Shown here piece after piece: positions 11,450 through 20,533 of a DNA stretch of 64,000 bases; the stretch's first letter is position 1; each line of letters opens with the position of its first letter. The stretch spans positions 1-64,000 of the forward strand of contig JAPOHG010000003.1 of NCBI GenBank assembly GCA_029979565.1, in the 5' to 3' direction. The notes below the pieces were generated by a model. The model made no database searches. It saw only the letters and a list, made by a program, of their open reading frames with translations, and had not been told where the DNA came from. The translations under genes were made by a program, and so were the position numbers. Source of the DNA: a bacterium. GTDB lineage: Bacteria > Bacteroidota > Bacteroidia > Flavobacteriales_D > Sanyastnellaceae.

Positions 11450-12388
11450 ATGAAAGTAACCGTAGTCGGAGCAGGAAATGTCGGTGCAACGTGTGCCAAC
11501 GTCCTGGCTACCCGCGAAGTAGCGAATGAAGTTGTTTTGTTGGACATCAAGGATGGATTTGCCGAAGGCAAGGCCTTGGACATCTGGGAAACGGCTCCCA
11601 TCAACTTGTACGATACCCGCACGGTTGGCGCTACCAACGATTACGTCAAAACGGCCGGCTCTGATGTGGTGGTCATCACGAGTGGATTGCCGCGCAAGCC
11701 TGGCATGAGCCGCGACGATTTGATCGCGACCAATTCCGGCATTGTGAAGAGCGTGACCAACAGCATTCTCGAACACAGCCCGGAGGCGATCATCATTGTG
11801 GTTTCGAACCCGCTCGATGTGATGACCTACTGCGCATACCTCGCTGCGAACAAGCCTTCGAGCAAGGTGATGGGCATGGCGGGCATCCTGGATACAGCGC
11901 GCTACCGCGCGTTCTTGGCCGAAGCTTTGGATTGTTCACCGAAGGACATTCAAGCGGTGTTGATGGGTGGCCACGGCGATACCATGGTGCCGCTTCCACG
12001 TTACACCACCGTTGGAGGCATTCCTGTGACGGAATTGATCGATGCCGACAAGCTCGATGCCATTGTGGAGCGCACAAAGAAAGGAGGCGGCGAGATAGTC
12101 AACCTCCTGGGGACATCTGCTTGGTATGCACCCGGCGCCGCTGCGGCACAAATGGTTGAGGCCATTGTGCGAGATCAGAAGCGCATCTTCCCCGTTTGCG
12201 CCTGGCTGACGGGAGAGTATGGCATCAACGATTTGTATTTGGGTGTTCCTGTGAAGCTCGGAAAGAACGGCATCGAAAAGATCATTGAGTTGGACCTCAA
12301 TGATGAAGAAAAAGCCTTGCTTGCCGAAAGTGAGAAGGCCGTCCGTGGTGTGGCCGAAGTGCTCGACCGCATGAACGCCGAAGCGTAA
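11450..12388 (+). CDS. mdh: Malate dehydrogenase
   Basis: MKVTVVGAGNVGATCANVLA, SGLPRKPGMSRDDL, VVSNPLDVMTY, GGHGDTMVPLPRY. Confidence 0.96.
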   Translation: MKVTVVGAGNVGATCANVLATREVANEVVLLDIKDGFAEGKALDIWETAPINLYDTRTVGATNDYVKTAGSDVVVITSGLPRKPGMSRDDLIATNSGIVKSVTNSILEHSPEAIIIVVSNPLDVMTYCAYLAANKPSSKVMGMAGILDTARYRAFLAEALDCSPKDIQAVLMGGHGDTMVPLPRYTTVGGIPVTELIDADKLDAIVERTKKGGGEIVNLLGTSAWYAPGAAAAQMVEAIVRDQKRIFPVCAWLTGEYGINDLYLGVPVKLGKNGIEKIIELDLNDEEKALLAESEKAVRGVAEVLDRMNAEA

Positions 12389-12397
12389 GCTACCGGA

Positions 12398-12413
12398 AGC
12401 GCCTCCTGGCGCT
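12398..12413. terminator. Short GC-rich hairpin between convergent genes
   Basis: Perfect 6-bp stem AGCGCC-tcct-GGCGCT between the mdh stop and the convergent gene stop; no clear U-tract. Confidence 0.4.
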
Positions 12414-14679
12414 ATTGAACGACAACCCGCACGGTTCGGATCAATCCGCCCGCTGCGGGTTGCGTCGTTAAGAGGTACAGGCCCGGCGTTGCCGGAGCCA
12501 TCAGCAAGTTGGATCCTGCTCGTCGCATTCCCAAGGCCTCGACCATTCGTCCCTGAGCATCGAACCACGCCACGCGGCTCCGTTGAGGCAACATGATGCG
12601 AATCGGACCGCCTGTTCGCGCCGGGTTTGGGGCAATAATCGGGAGAGAAGGCAGCTGGTGGCCGGTGATATCTACAGTCGTACCATTGAACCACCGCAAC
12701 CCACCGTTTTGAATGCCGACGACCAATTCGGGAATGCCATCGCCAGTGATATCGCCGAGGGTTCCACTGGAACGCAGTCCTCGCATGGCCTCGTTCCAAG
12801 ACGGGCCCGAGGCCTCGAGCGGTGCAAGAATGTCTTCCGAATCGAGTGTGCCGAAGTATTGGATTTCCCCCAGCTCATTACCAGCAGCAATGTGAAGCCC
12901 GCTGCCATCATCGTACAAGCACGGCGTGGAGTACCCGTTGATTCCGAGGGCATTGTTGACTTGGATGCCGCCCCAGTTCGCTTCAGTTTCGGGCGTGGTT
13001 TGGAGGCACCAAGCGGGGGTTGAAGCCGAACCGCAATTCAGGTACAGCGACAAGGTGCCGTTCTTTTCTCCGACGACCAGATCCAGCAGCCCGTCACCAC
13101 TGACATCGATCAATTGCGGGGCGGCGAATTGCCCGACATCAATGGCCTCACCGTCTGCATCTTGAACGGCCAATTGGGATAAGGTCCACGCCGGCCAGCT
13201 GCCGGGTTCGGCCTCGTTGCTGTATGCGTGAAGCAAGCCCAGTTCATCTCCGACGATAAGATCGATATCGCCGTCGCCATCCCAATCGCCAAAGGCCGGG
13301 TGGCCGCTTTCAATGCCGTTGAACACAAAATCAATGGCATTCCAAGTATGCCATGCAAAGGCGGGTTGGGATGCAGTTCCCGTATTCTCGAAGAGGGCCA
13401 GTGCCGTTGGGGTGTTGTTGACGCCTTCGTACCGTTCCTTGTTGCCAACGGCGAGGTCCAAATCGCCGTCCCCATCCAGGTCGTGAAGAACGGGAATGGC
13501 CCCACGTCCCACATCAATGGTGCCGTCTTGGATCCAATGGTCGGAGGCCAATGCCCACAGGGGTTCATCGGCAGTTCCTTGGTTTTCCCACAGCTGAACG
13601 CACTGGTCGTCATTGATTTCCAAGGCAATGTTGGGGGAGATGATCAAGTCCCAATCGCCGTCTTCATCCGGATCAATCGGATACGCAGCAGGGAACCGTT
13701 GGAGCACAATGCTATCGGCTTCACCGGTGTGCGGCACGAGGGCAGGGAAGGCCATATCCACCCAGGCGGTGCTGTCTTGGCCATCGGTGGCATCCTCCAG
13801 CATGAGGCCGCTCATGGTCGGGTAGGTGACGTCCGAGATGAGCAGGTCGTGGAAATTTTCTCCGTCGCATTGCAAAGCCGTGATCGCTCCCCCGGCGTGA
13901 ACGCCGTCTCGCTGGGCTGCTTCCCCTTCGGTGGGAGCTGGTCGACCTTCAGGATCGACCACATTGAAACTGCAGTTGTGATCGGCTCCGATAAATAGCG
14001 TGTTGTCCTCCGATCCCTCGGATACCATGCCGTAACACCGGTTCGTGCAGACCAGGTCCAGCCCGCAAGCCGATTGTCCAGAAAACCGGTACAGGGAAGT
14101 GCTCGTCTCGGTGAAGCAAATAAAGTCGAGGTCGCCGTCGTTGTCCACGTCGAAAATGGCGGGCTTGTCAATGGTCAAACACACCAGTGGCAGTTCTTGG
14201 GCCCCAGTTCCGAAATCCCAACTGGCTGAAAGCGGCAGTGCGTAAGGCTCGAACGCTGGAACTCCCGGTACCGTTGTGGCGTTGCGGTAGACGTGGATGC
14301 TGTTTTGGTAGCCGGTGAACAGGTCGGGCAGTCCATCGCAATCAAAATCGCGCAACAAGGCCCAGTGCTTAAGAGCGGGCCATCCGAGGCACCAGTCCGG
14401 ACGCTCGTGCCAATCGCCGGTCTCTGTTTTTTCAAACACCAAAATTCGGCTACCGTCTCGATCGAAGGCAAACAAATCCATGTCACCGTCCCAATCCATG
14501 TCTATTTCTGACCACTGCGGGGCACTCATTCCACCTGTGAAAGGGTGAGGCATTGCCGTCTCATCGATGGTCACTTCGGGCCCCTCGGAAAGGCTCCAGC
14601 CCCACGGGGTTTGCCCAACAGCCGAACGGTGTAAAATCAATAGCGCAAACAGGGTGAGGCAGAACTGACGGGGCTTCAT
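12412..14679 (-). CDS. FG-GAP/VCBS-repeat secreted protein with T9SS C-terminal domain
   Basis: Repeated DxDxDGDxDL motifs (DMDWDGDMDLFAFD, DLDGDGDLDLAVGN, DWDGDGDIDLIVGD); C-term IAPNPARTGGP...TPGLYLLTTQ. Confidence 0.92.
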   Translation of the reverse strand: MKPRQFCLTLFALLILHRSAVGQTPWGWSLSEGPEVTIDETAMPHPFTGGMSAPQWSEIDMDWDGDMDLFAFDRDGSRILVFEKTETGDWHERPDWCLGWPALKHWALLRDFDCDGLPDLFTGYQNSIHVYRNATTVPGVPAFEPYALPLSASWDFGTGAQELPLVCLTIDKPAIFDVDNDGDLDFICFTETSTSLYRFSGQSACGLDLVCTNRCYGMVSEGSEDNTLFIGADHNCSFNVVDPEGRPAPTEGEAAQRDGVHAGGAITALQCDGENFHDLLISDVTYPTMSGLMLEDATDGQDSTAWVDMAFPALVPHTGEADSIVLQRFPAAYPIDPDEDGDWDLIISPNIALEINDDQCVQLWENQGTADEPLWALASDHWIQDGTIDVGRGAIPVLHDLDGDGDLDLAVGNKERYEGVNNTPTALALFENTGTASQPAFAWHTWNAIDFVFNGIESGHPAFGDWDGDGDIDLIVGDELGLLHAYSNEAEPGSWPAWTLSQLAVQDADGEAIDVGQFAAPQLIDVSGDGLLDLVVGEKNGTLSLYLNCGSASTPAWCLQTTPETEANWGGIQVNNALGINGYSTPCLYDDGSGLHIAAGNELGEIQYFGTLDSEDILAPLEASGPSWNEAMRGLRSSGTLGDITGDGIPELVVGIQNGGLRWFNGTTVDITGHQLPSLPIIAPNPARTGGPIRIMLPQRSRVAWFDAQGRMVEALGMRRAGSNLLMAPATPGLYLLTTQPAAGGLIRTVRVVVQ

Positions 14680-14749
14680 GTGGGCAAGTTATCCGATTCC
14701 TGTTGATTACTTCGCATGTTTCCTCAAATGTGACCGACCGGGTTGGAAA

Positions 14750-14757
14750 TAAGTTTG
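14750..14757 (+). promoter_or_regulatory. -7 promoter box TAAGTTTG, 4 nt before ATG 14762
   Basis: TAAGTTTG-ggcc-ATG. Confidence 0.7.
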
Positions 14758-14761
14758 GGCC

Positions 14762-15172
14762 ATGCCATCATTCAACCGCGAACAACGCCTTTGGGTTGCT
14801 TGGGGATTGCTGTGTGTTGGTGCCTCCGTCCTGCTCGCTGCATACGGTCGCCACGGCATGGCCACGGCAGAACTTCAGACCCGATGGGGCATCGCCGTTG
14901 AATATTTTCGGTTCATGGGGTTGGGGCTCGTGACCATGGTGGTCGTCCGCACGCTAAGTGGAGGCATGAACGACCGGATGTGGGCCGAGCGAATGCTGGT
15001 GTTGGGTACATTGCTTTTTGCCGGTACCGTGGGGGCCGAGGGTGTCGCACCGGATTCCAAACTTTTGGGTCAATTGGGATGGGTCGCCCCATTGGGTGGT
15101 ATCCTCATGGCATTGAGCTGGTTCACATTTGTTGTTGAATTTCTTCGAAACAAACGTCCTTTTCCTACCTAG
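14762..15172 (+). CDS. DUF423-like small membrane protein
   Basis: About 4 hydrophobic segments; AAYGRHGM...RWGIAVEYFRFMGLGL resembles the DUF423 N-terminal signature. Confidence 0.65.
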   Translation: MPSFNREQRLWVAWGLLCVGASVLLAAYGRHGMATAELQTRWGIAVEYFRFMGLGLVTMVVVRTLSGGMNDRMWAERMLVLGTLLFAGTVGAEGVAPDSKLLGQLGWVAPLGGILMALSWFTFVVEFLRNKRPFPT

Positions 15173-15204
15173 CAATTCACCTATCTTTATCACTGAGGAA
15201 TGCA

Positions 15205-16824
15205 ATGATCAGTTCTCTCATGAAACACGTTGGAAACACCCCCTTTGACGCGTCGTTGGATGCCGTCAAACTGGAAGGAGTGGCTCGCGCCCACTGGAAC
15301 CTTCCCCCTGCCAAACTTATTTTACAAACCCTGCTTCGGGGCGAGGGCGTCCTGACGGATGCCGGAGCGCTTGCCGTGTCGACCGGTGCATTCACCGGAC
15401 GATCGCCCAAGGACCGTTTTCTCGTCAAGGACGAGCTCACCGCGGATCGCGTCGATTGGGGCGACATCAACCAGCCCATGGAGGCCGTCCAATTCGATCG
15501 GCTGCATGAAGACATTGCTCGCCATCTTAAAGGCCGGAGTGTGTTTGTCCGAGACGCTGCTGTCGGGGCCGATTCTGCTTCACAGATCAAGACGCGTGTC
15601 ATTTCCGAAAAAGCATGGGCGAATCTATTCGTTTCCAACATGTTCATTCGGCTGGATGAAGAAGACGTACTGGTGCCATCTCCTGAATGGACCGTCATTT
15701 GTGCCCCTTCTTTTCAGGCGAGCCCGGAGGTTCACGGGTGCCGACAGGCAAACGTAACGGCCGTGAGTTTTACGAAGAAGTTGATCCTCATTGCCGGTTC
15801 CGCCTACACGGGCGAAATCAAGAAGGGCATGTTCTCTGTGATGAATTTTGTGTTGCCGACGGTGCACAAAGTATTTCCCATGCACTGCTCGTCCAATGTC
15901 AATGATGCAGGGGAGACGGCGGTTTTCTTCGGCCTTTCCGGCACGGGCAAAACCACGCTTTCGAGCGATGTGGACCGGACCTTGATTGGTGATGACGAAC
16001 ACGGATGGGGCGAAGACGGTGTGTTCAACATGGAAGGTGGCTGCTACGCCAAAACCATCGACCTCGATGGAGACAGAGAACCCCAGATCTACAATGCCAT
16101 CAAGTTTGGCGCGATGCTCGAAAACATCGGATTTCAGCAGGACGGGGTGACACCGGATTACTTCGACGCTTCCATCACGCAAAACACCCGGGTTTCTTAC
16201 CCGATTACGCACATCCCTGGCGCGTCCACAGACGGGACGGGTGCCCACCCCAAAGACATCTTCTTTTTGACCTGCGATGCGTTCGGTGTGTTGCCTCCCA
16301 TCAGCCGTTTGGATGCGGGACAAGCGATGTACCACTTCCTATCCGGGTACACCGCGAAAGTTGCAGGAACGGAAGTCGGAGTCACGGAACCGCAGGCGAC
16401 CTTCTCGGCTTGTTTCGGCGCACCGTTCATGCCTTTGCCTCCGACCGACTATGCGGAAATGCTCGCGGAGAAGGTGGAGCGGCACGGCGCGCGCATTTGG
16501 CTCGTCAATACCGGCTGGACCGGTGGAGGATACGGGGTAGGAACACGTATGAAGCTCAAGCACACGCGGGCCATGATCCGCGCCGCCATGAACGGAGGAC
16601 TCGACGGCGCCCCGATGTACAAGGACCCTGTATTCGGACTGCATTCGCCAACGGCTTGTCCCGGTGTCCCAGATGAGGTGCTGATTCCGGCGAAGGTGTG
16701 GGAGGACGCCTCAGCATATCAAGCTGCGGTGGCCAAACTAGCCCAGTTGTTCAATTCGAATTTTGCGCAATTCGAACACGCGGCCAATGCCGCCATGCTG
16801 GAAGCAGCGCCGGTCTCTGCTTAA
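15205..16824 (+). CDS. pckA: Phosphoenolpyruvate carboxykinase (ATP)
   Basis: TGAFTGRSPKDRFLV, GLSGTGKTTLSSD, GDDEHGW, LVNTGWTGGGYGVG. Confidence 0.97.
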   Translation: MISSLMKHVGNTPFDASLDAVKLEGVARAHWNLPPAKLILQTLLRGEGVLTDAGALAVSTGAFTGRSPKDRFLVKDELTADRVDWGDINQPMEAVQFDRLHEDIARHLKGRSVFVRDAAVGADSASQIKTRVISEKAWANLFVSNMFIRLDEEDVLVPSPEWTVICAPSFQASPEVHGCRQANVTAVSFTKKLILIAGSAYTGEIKKGMFSVMNFVLPTVHKVFPMHCSSNVNDAGETAVFFGLSGTGKTTLSSDVDRTLIGDDEHGWGEDGVFNMEGGCYAKTIDLDGDREPQIYNAIKFGAMLENIGFQQDGVTPDYFDASITQNTRVSYPITHIPGASTDGTGAHPKDIFFLTCDAFGVLPPISRLDAGQAMYHFLSGYTAKVAGTEVGVTEPQATFSACFGAPFMPLPPTDYAEMLAEKVERHGARIWLVNTGWTGGGYGVGTRMKLKHTRAMIRAAMNGGLDGAPMYKDPVFGLHSPTACPGVPDEVLIPAKVWEDASAYQAAVAKLAQLFNSNFAQFEHAANAAMLEAAPVSA

Positions 16825-16841
16825 AATTCGCCAGCGGCGAA

Positions 16842-16849
16842 TACCTTTG
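16842..16849 (+). promoter_or_regulatory. -7 promoter box TACCTTTG, 4 nt before ATG 16854 (rsmE)
   Basis: TACCTTTG-ggcc-ATG. Confidence 0.7.
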
Positions 16850-16853
16850 GGCC

Positions 16854-17555
16854 ATGCGATTCTTTTATGCGCCCACGGTTGATGCGGTTCACGCATTGAA
16901 CCCCGATGAGTCCAAGCATCTGGTCCGCGTGTTGCGAGGGCAGGTGGGGGACTGTGTCGGTTTGGTTGATGGCAAAGGCCACCGGTATGAAGGCGTCTTG
17001 ACGGAAGCGGATAAACGCCGTTGTGTGCTGTCCACGAAATTGGTGGAAACCCAGCCAGCGCCCGCATTTCCCCTCACGTTGGTCATTGCACCCACGAAAA
17101 GCACCGACCGCTTTGAATGGCTCTTGGAGAAGGCCATGGAATACGGGGTTCGTAAAATTCAACCCGTGTGGACGGAACGGAGCGAACGGAAAACCGAAAA
17201 GGCAGAGCGCTGGGAAAAGATTTTGGTCAGTGCATTGAAACAATCCCAGCAGCTATGGCTCACCGAGTTGGCGCCGGCGGTATTGTGGCAGGAGTGGCTG
17301 AACGCAGGTGAGGCCAGTGCGAATCAAGGCTTTGTCGCCCACTGTGAACCAACTGAAAAACAGCACTTGTTTGATGCGATAGCGACGACGCAACCATGCT
17401 GGGTGGCCATCGGGCCTGAAGGCGATTTTACGCCATCAGAGATTGAGGCGGCACGGTCAAAAGGCGCCGTCGCCGTTTCCCTTGGAGAGCAGCGCCTGCG
17501 CACGGAAACGGCTGGATTGGCAGCCATTCAAATGCACGCGCTCGCGCACCGCTGA
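16854..17555 (+). CDS. rsmE: 16S rRNA (uracil1498-N3)-methyltransferase
   Basis: C-terminal WVAIGPEGDFTPSEIEAARSKGAVAVSLGEQRLRTETAGLAAI; start at ATG 16854 after TACCTTTG box. Confidence 0.93.
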   Translation: MRFFYAPTVDAVHALNPDESKHLVRVLRGQVGDCVGLVDGKGHRYEGVLTEADKRRCVLSTKLVETQPAPAFPLTLVIAPTKSTDRFEWLLEKAMEYGVRKIQPVWTERSERKTEKAERWEKILVSALKQSQQLWLTELAPAVLWQEWLNAGEASANQGFVAHCEPTEKQHLFDAIATTQPCWVAIGPEGDFTPSEIEAARSKGAVAVSLGEQRLRTETAGLAAIQMHALAHR

Positions 17556-17558
17556 TAC

Positions 17559-17840
17559 TTACGTCATGTCCGGTTGGACCGGCATCGGCATCCAATGCGT
17601 CACGTCGTCGAAGAAGTGATTGCTGTTGCCTTCTCCCGCCCAGAAGTGACGCCCGTGCTTTTCGCGTTTTTCGGCCTGGTCCGCAAAGTAATCTGCGCAG
17701 AATCGAAGCACGATGACTTCCCGAATTTCAAAGGCCTGGTCCTTGCCCGGGAGGAACACCCTGTTCTCAGGGATGAACGCCAAAACGCGTTGGTCGTCTT
17801 CCGGCAAACAGTCCGCTACAGCAATCCAGTCACCGGTCAT
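17559..17840 (-). CDS. DUF551-like domain protein
   Basis: MTGDWIAVADCLPEDDQRVLAF...VTHWMPMPVQP; ATGA overlap with the stop of the upstream enoyl-CoA hydratase gene. Confidence 0.6.
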   Translation of the reverse strand: MTGDWIAVADCLPEDDQRVLAFIPENRVFLPGKDQAFEIREVIVLRFCADYFADQAEKREKHGRHFWAGEGNSNHFFDDVTHWMPMPVQPDMT

Positions 17841-18622
17841 GATCCTTTGAATTGGGGTGCACGCTTTTCGAGGAATGCTGAAACGCCTTCGGCATAGTCT
17901 TCGGTTTTCGAAGCTTCCATTTGCAGGTCCCGCTCGGTGGTGAGGTGGTCCGAGAGCGCTGCGTTCCATCCAGCATTGAAGGCACGTTTGGTCAAGCCCA
18001 ATCCCCGGGTGGGCATCTGGGCAAGGCGTTCGGCCAGCGCAGCCACTTCGGCCTCGAAGTCCTCATCGGCCACAGCTTTGTGGATGAGCCCGATGGCCTG
18101 AGCTTCGGAGGCGCTCAACTTGTCTCCAAGGAAAGCCAATGCTGCGGCTCGTTGCATGCCCACCAGGCGCGGTAAGAACCATGTTCCTCCGCTGTCGGGA
18201 ATGAGGCCGATTTTGGAGAATGCTTGGATGAAGCGAACGGAGTCCCTTGCCACGGTCAAGTCACAGGCCAGTGCGATGTTCGCTCCGGCTCCGGCTGCTA
18301 CGCCATTGATAGCGCCGATCACGGGCTTTTCCATGGATCGGATGCGGCGGATGCTTTCGTTGTAGGTCTGTTCGACGATTTCAGTGAAATCTGGTGCATC
18401 CGGCGCGGTGACTTCCTTGAGGTCTTGTCCCGCGCAGAAGGCCTTACCGTTGCCCGTTATGACCACGCAACGCACGGTGCCATCAGAGGCCGCGTCATCA
18501 AGGGCTTCTTGAAACGCTTGTCCCATGTCCTGGTTGAAGCTGTTGAATACCGATGGTCGGTTCAACGTGATGGTGCAGATCCCGTTGTGCGTCGAAGTCA
18601 GAATGGTGGGTTCTGTGGTCAT
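17837..18622 (-). CDS. Enoyl-CoA hydratase/isomerase family (PaaG-like)
   Basis: ITLNRPSVFNSFNQDM, GNGKAFCAGQDLKE, GAINGVAAGAGANIALACDL. Confidence 0.9.
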   Translation of the reverse strand: MTTEPTILTSTHNGICTITLNRPSVFNSFNQDMGQAFQEALDDAASDGTVRCVVITGNGKAFCAGQDLKEVTAPDAPDFTEIVEQTYNESIRRIRSMEKPVIGAINGVAAGAGANIALACDLTVARDSVRFIQAFSKIGLIPDSGGTWFLPRLVGMQRAAALAFLGDKLSASEAQAIGLIHKAVADEDFEAEVAALAERLAQMPTRGLGLTKRAFNAGWNAALSDHLTTERDLQMEASKTEDYAEGVSAFLEKRAPQFKGS

Positions 18623-18631
18623 GCTCTAAAG

Positions 18632-20533
18632 TTAACGACGGATGAGGATGTGCGTGCACTTCGAACCCACGCGAAGGAGGTAGACTCCAGTTGGGAGGAA
18701 GCTGATGTCAATGCGCGAAGTCGCCGCATCAGCAATCAATTTCTGGGTGGCTACGAGTTGGCCAGTGAGGGTGTGCAAGGTGGCGGTTTCTTCATCCTGG
18801 AATCCCGCGACGTACACGGTTTCATAGGCCGGATTGGGCCACACGTGAAACGATTGATTGTGCTCCGTGACAGAAGAAGGGATCCAAGCAAACTGTGTTG
18901 CGAATTCGCATCCGGATTGATCCACAACAATGACCTCGATTTCTGCGCCATCCATCAACGCTTCGGCAGCATCGGAGCAGGGGCCTTCCAGGGTTAATTC
19001 GTCTCCCGTGCAGACTTCGGAGCCATTCACCATCCAATGGACCGTGTAGGTTCCATTGGCTCCGGCCACATCGACAGAGGCTGCCCCGGGTTCAATGTTC
19101 AAGGTGGCCGATAGGGTGCAGGGTTGACAAACCAAAAGGGGAGCAGGGTCCAACTCCCACGCACCCATTGGTGTAAGGTCCACCGAATTGAACACCGGGA
19201 ATTGTGCCGGGTAACGCGTCGCGCGGAAAAGCAGGTTGTCATTCATACCGAGTTCTGTGCCCTGTGCTATGGTTGTTCCACCTTGAAGAGGCACACGGTA
19301 ATACCAGGCCGTATCACCCGTCGCTGTGAACTCATAAATTTCTCCGGTGCGTCCGCTCAGGATGAGGTTGTTGCCGTTGGGCAGCCGTTCGAAGTTGGAA
19401 AGACCGCTGCTGAAAAAATCGGTTGGGTTCGGTGCCGTCCAGTTCCAATCGAAATCAACCGGGGCATAGGTGGCGGTATCGTTGATTGTGTTCATCATGT
19501 AGGCCGTGTAGGCCTCTGTTTCGATGAGTTCTGGCGCAATCAAATGGGCACTGGAATAAGGGCCTGTTGGGCCCGGGTTGCGGTTGTTGAAGACGGCGAT
19601 TTTGCCAAAATCAGGTGAGCCTTGGTGGTAGGGTGCATCCAACCAGCGGGCGGCATGCTGGTAGTGAAGGAGCTGGTCTTCACTCGTGCCCCGATCATAC
19701 GCTTCCGGGTTGCCCCAGCGCCAAATCAACCCCCCGTTCGGAGCTCCCTTATCGATGATCCACAATTCATCGAAAGTCGGTACGCTCAGTAAGATGTGAT
19801 CCAGGGCCGGGTTGTAGTCGATGCTGTTGATGTGGAGCCAATCCGGTGCTGCCGAACTGGGGGAGCCGAAATTGAGGTTCACACGTTGGGGCGCAAATTC
19901 AGGGACGCCAAAATTGGCTTTGGTGGAATCGAAATCTTGAACGAGGTGGTCCCACACCCGCCACTCCCAAATGACATCGGCCCCTCCCGATTCGTTGGGC
20001 AACAATTCGATGATGCGTTCGCTCCAAAGCTCGCCGTCTTCCAGCAGTTCGGGGTCACGTCCGGCCTCCACTGCTGCAATGGAATCGATGCGCTCCCAAG
20101 CGATGGCCAACACAGTTCCTGCGTTGGTCAATGCAAAGTCGTGGTGCAAGCGCCCCGTCGAATCATTCAGGGTATAGTTCCATTGGATGTTGTTGTTCCA
20201 GGAACGTCCTTCAATGACGGCACCTCCTCCACCGGCCCAAATCGCGTCGCCCTGGAAATTGGCCGGGCGGTGTGCCCAGATCAAGCTACCCATTGGCGTC
20301 AAATAGGCACTGTTGCCCGGGCGGCGAAGCGAGTCATTGGTCCACATGTGCACCACCTCTCCGCAGGCATCAATGAGCCGGGCATGCGGTTGATTGTGGG
20401 GGTAAATCAGGGTATAACCGTCTGCGTACAAAGCCGGATCGTAAGCAATCGTTCCAACGGTATTGGATTGACCGCAAACCCAAGCCAAGGGCAGCATACT
20501 CAGCAGTGCGGCGATACAGGGTGTGGTTTTCAT
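18632..20533 (-). CDS. Arylsulfotransferase (ASST)-like secreted protein with T9SS C-terminal domain
   Basis: GYTLIYPHNQPHARLIDACGEVVHMW, DWLHINSIDYNPALDHILLS; C-term VWPNPAYETVYVAG...LPTGVYLLRVG; start refined to ATG 20533. Confidence 0.8.
   Translation of the reverse strand: MKTTPCIAALLSMLPLAWVCGQSNTVGTIAYDPALYADGYTLIYPHNQPHARLIDACGEVVHMWTNDSLRRPGNSAYLTPMGSLIWAHRPANFQGDAIWAGGGGAVIEGRSWNNNIQWNYTLNDSTGRLHHDFALTNAGTVLAIAWERIDSIAAVEAGRDPELLEDGELWSERIIELLPNESGGADVIWEWRVWDHLVQDFDSTKANFGVPEFAPQRVNLNFGSPSSAAPDWLHINSIDYNPALDHILLSVPTFDELWIIDKGAPNGGLIWRWGNPEAYDRGTSEDQLLHYQHAARWLDAPYHQGSPDFGKIAVFNNRNPGPTGPYSSAHLIAPELIETEAYTAYMMNTINDTATYAPVDFDWNWTAPNPTDFFSSGLSNFERLPNGNNLILSGRTGEIYEFTATGDTAWYYRVPLQGGTTIAQGTELGMNDNLLFRATRYPAQFPVFNSVDLTPMGAWELDPAPLLVCQPCTLSATLNIEPGAASVDVAGANGTYTVHWMVNGSEVCTGDELTLEGPCSDAAEALMDGAEIEVIVVDQSGCEFATQFAWIPSSVTEHNQSFHVWPNPAYETVYVAGFQDEETATLHTLTGQLVATQKLIADAATSRIDISFLPTGVYLLRVGSKCTHILIRR

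Noticed and set aside
13228-13998. 256-aa + strand ORF opposite the FG-GAP gene
   Set aside because: Antisense of repetitive DxDxDGDxD coding; artefactual open frame.
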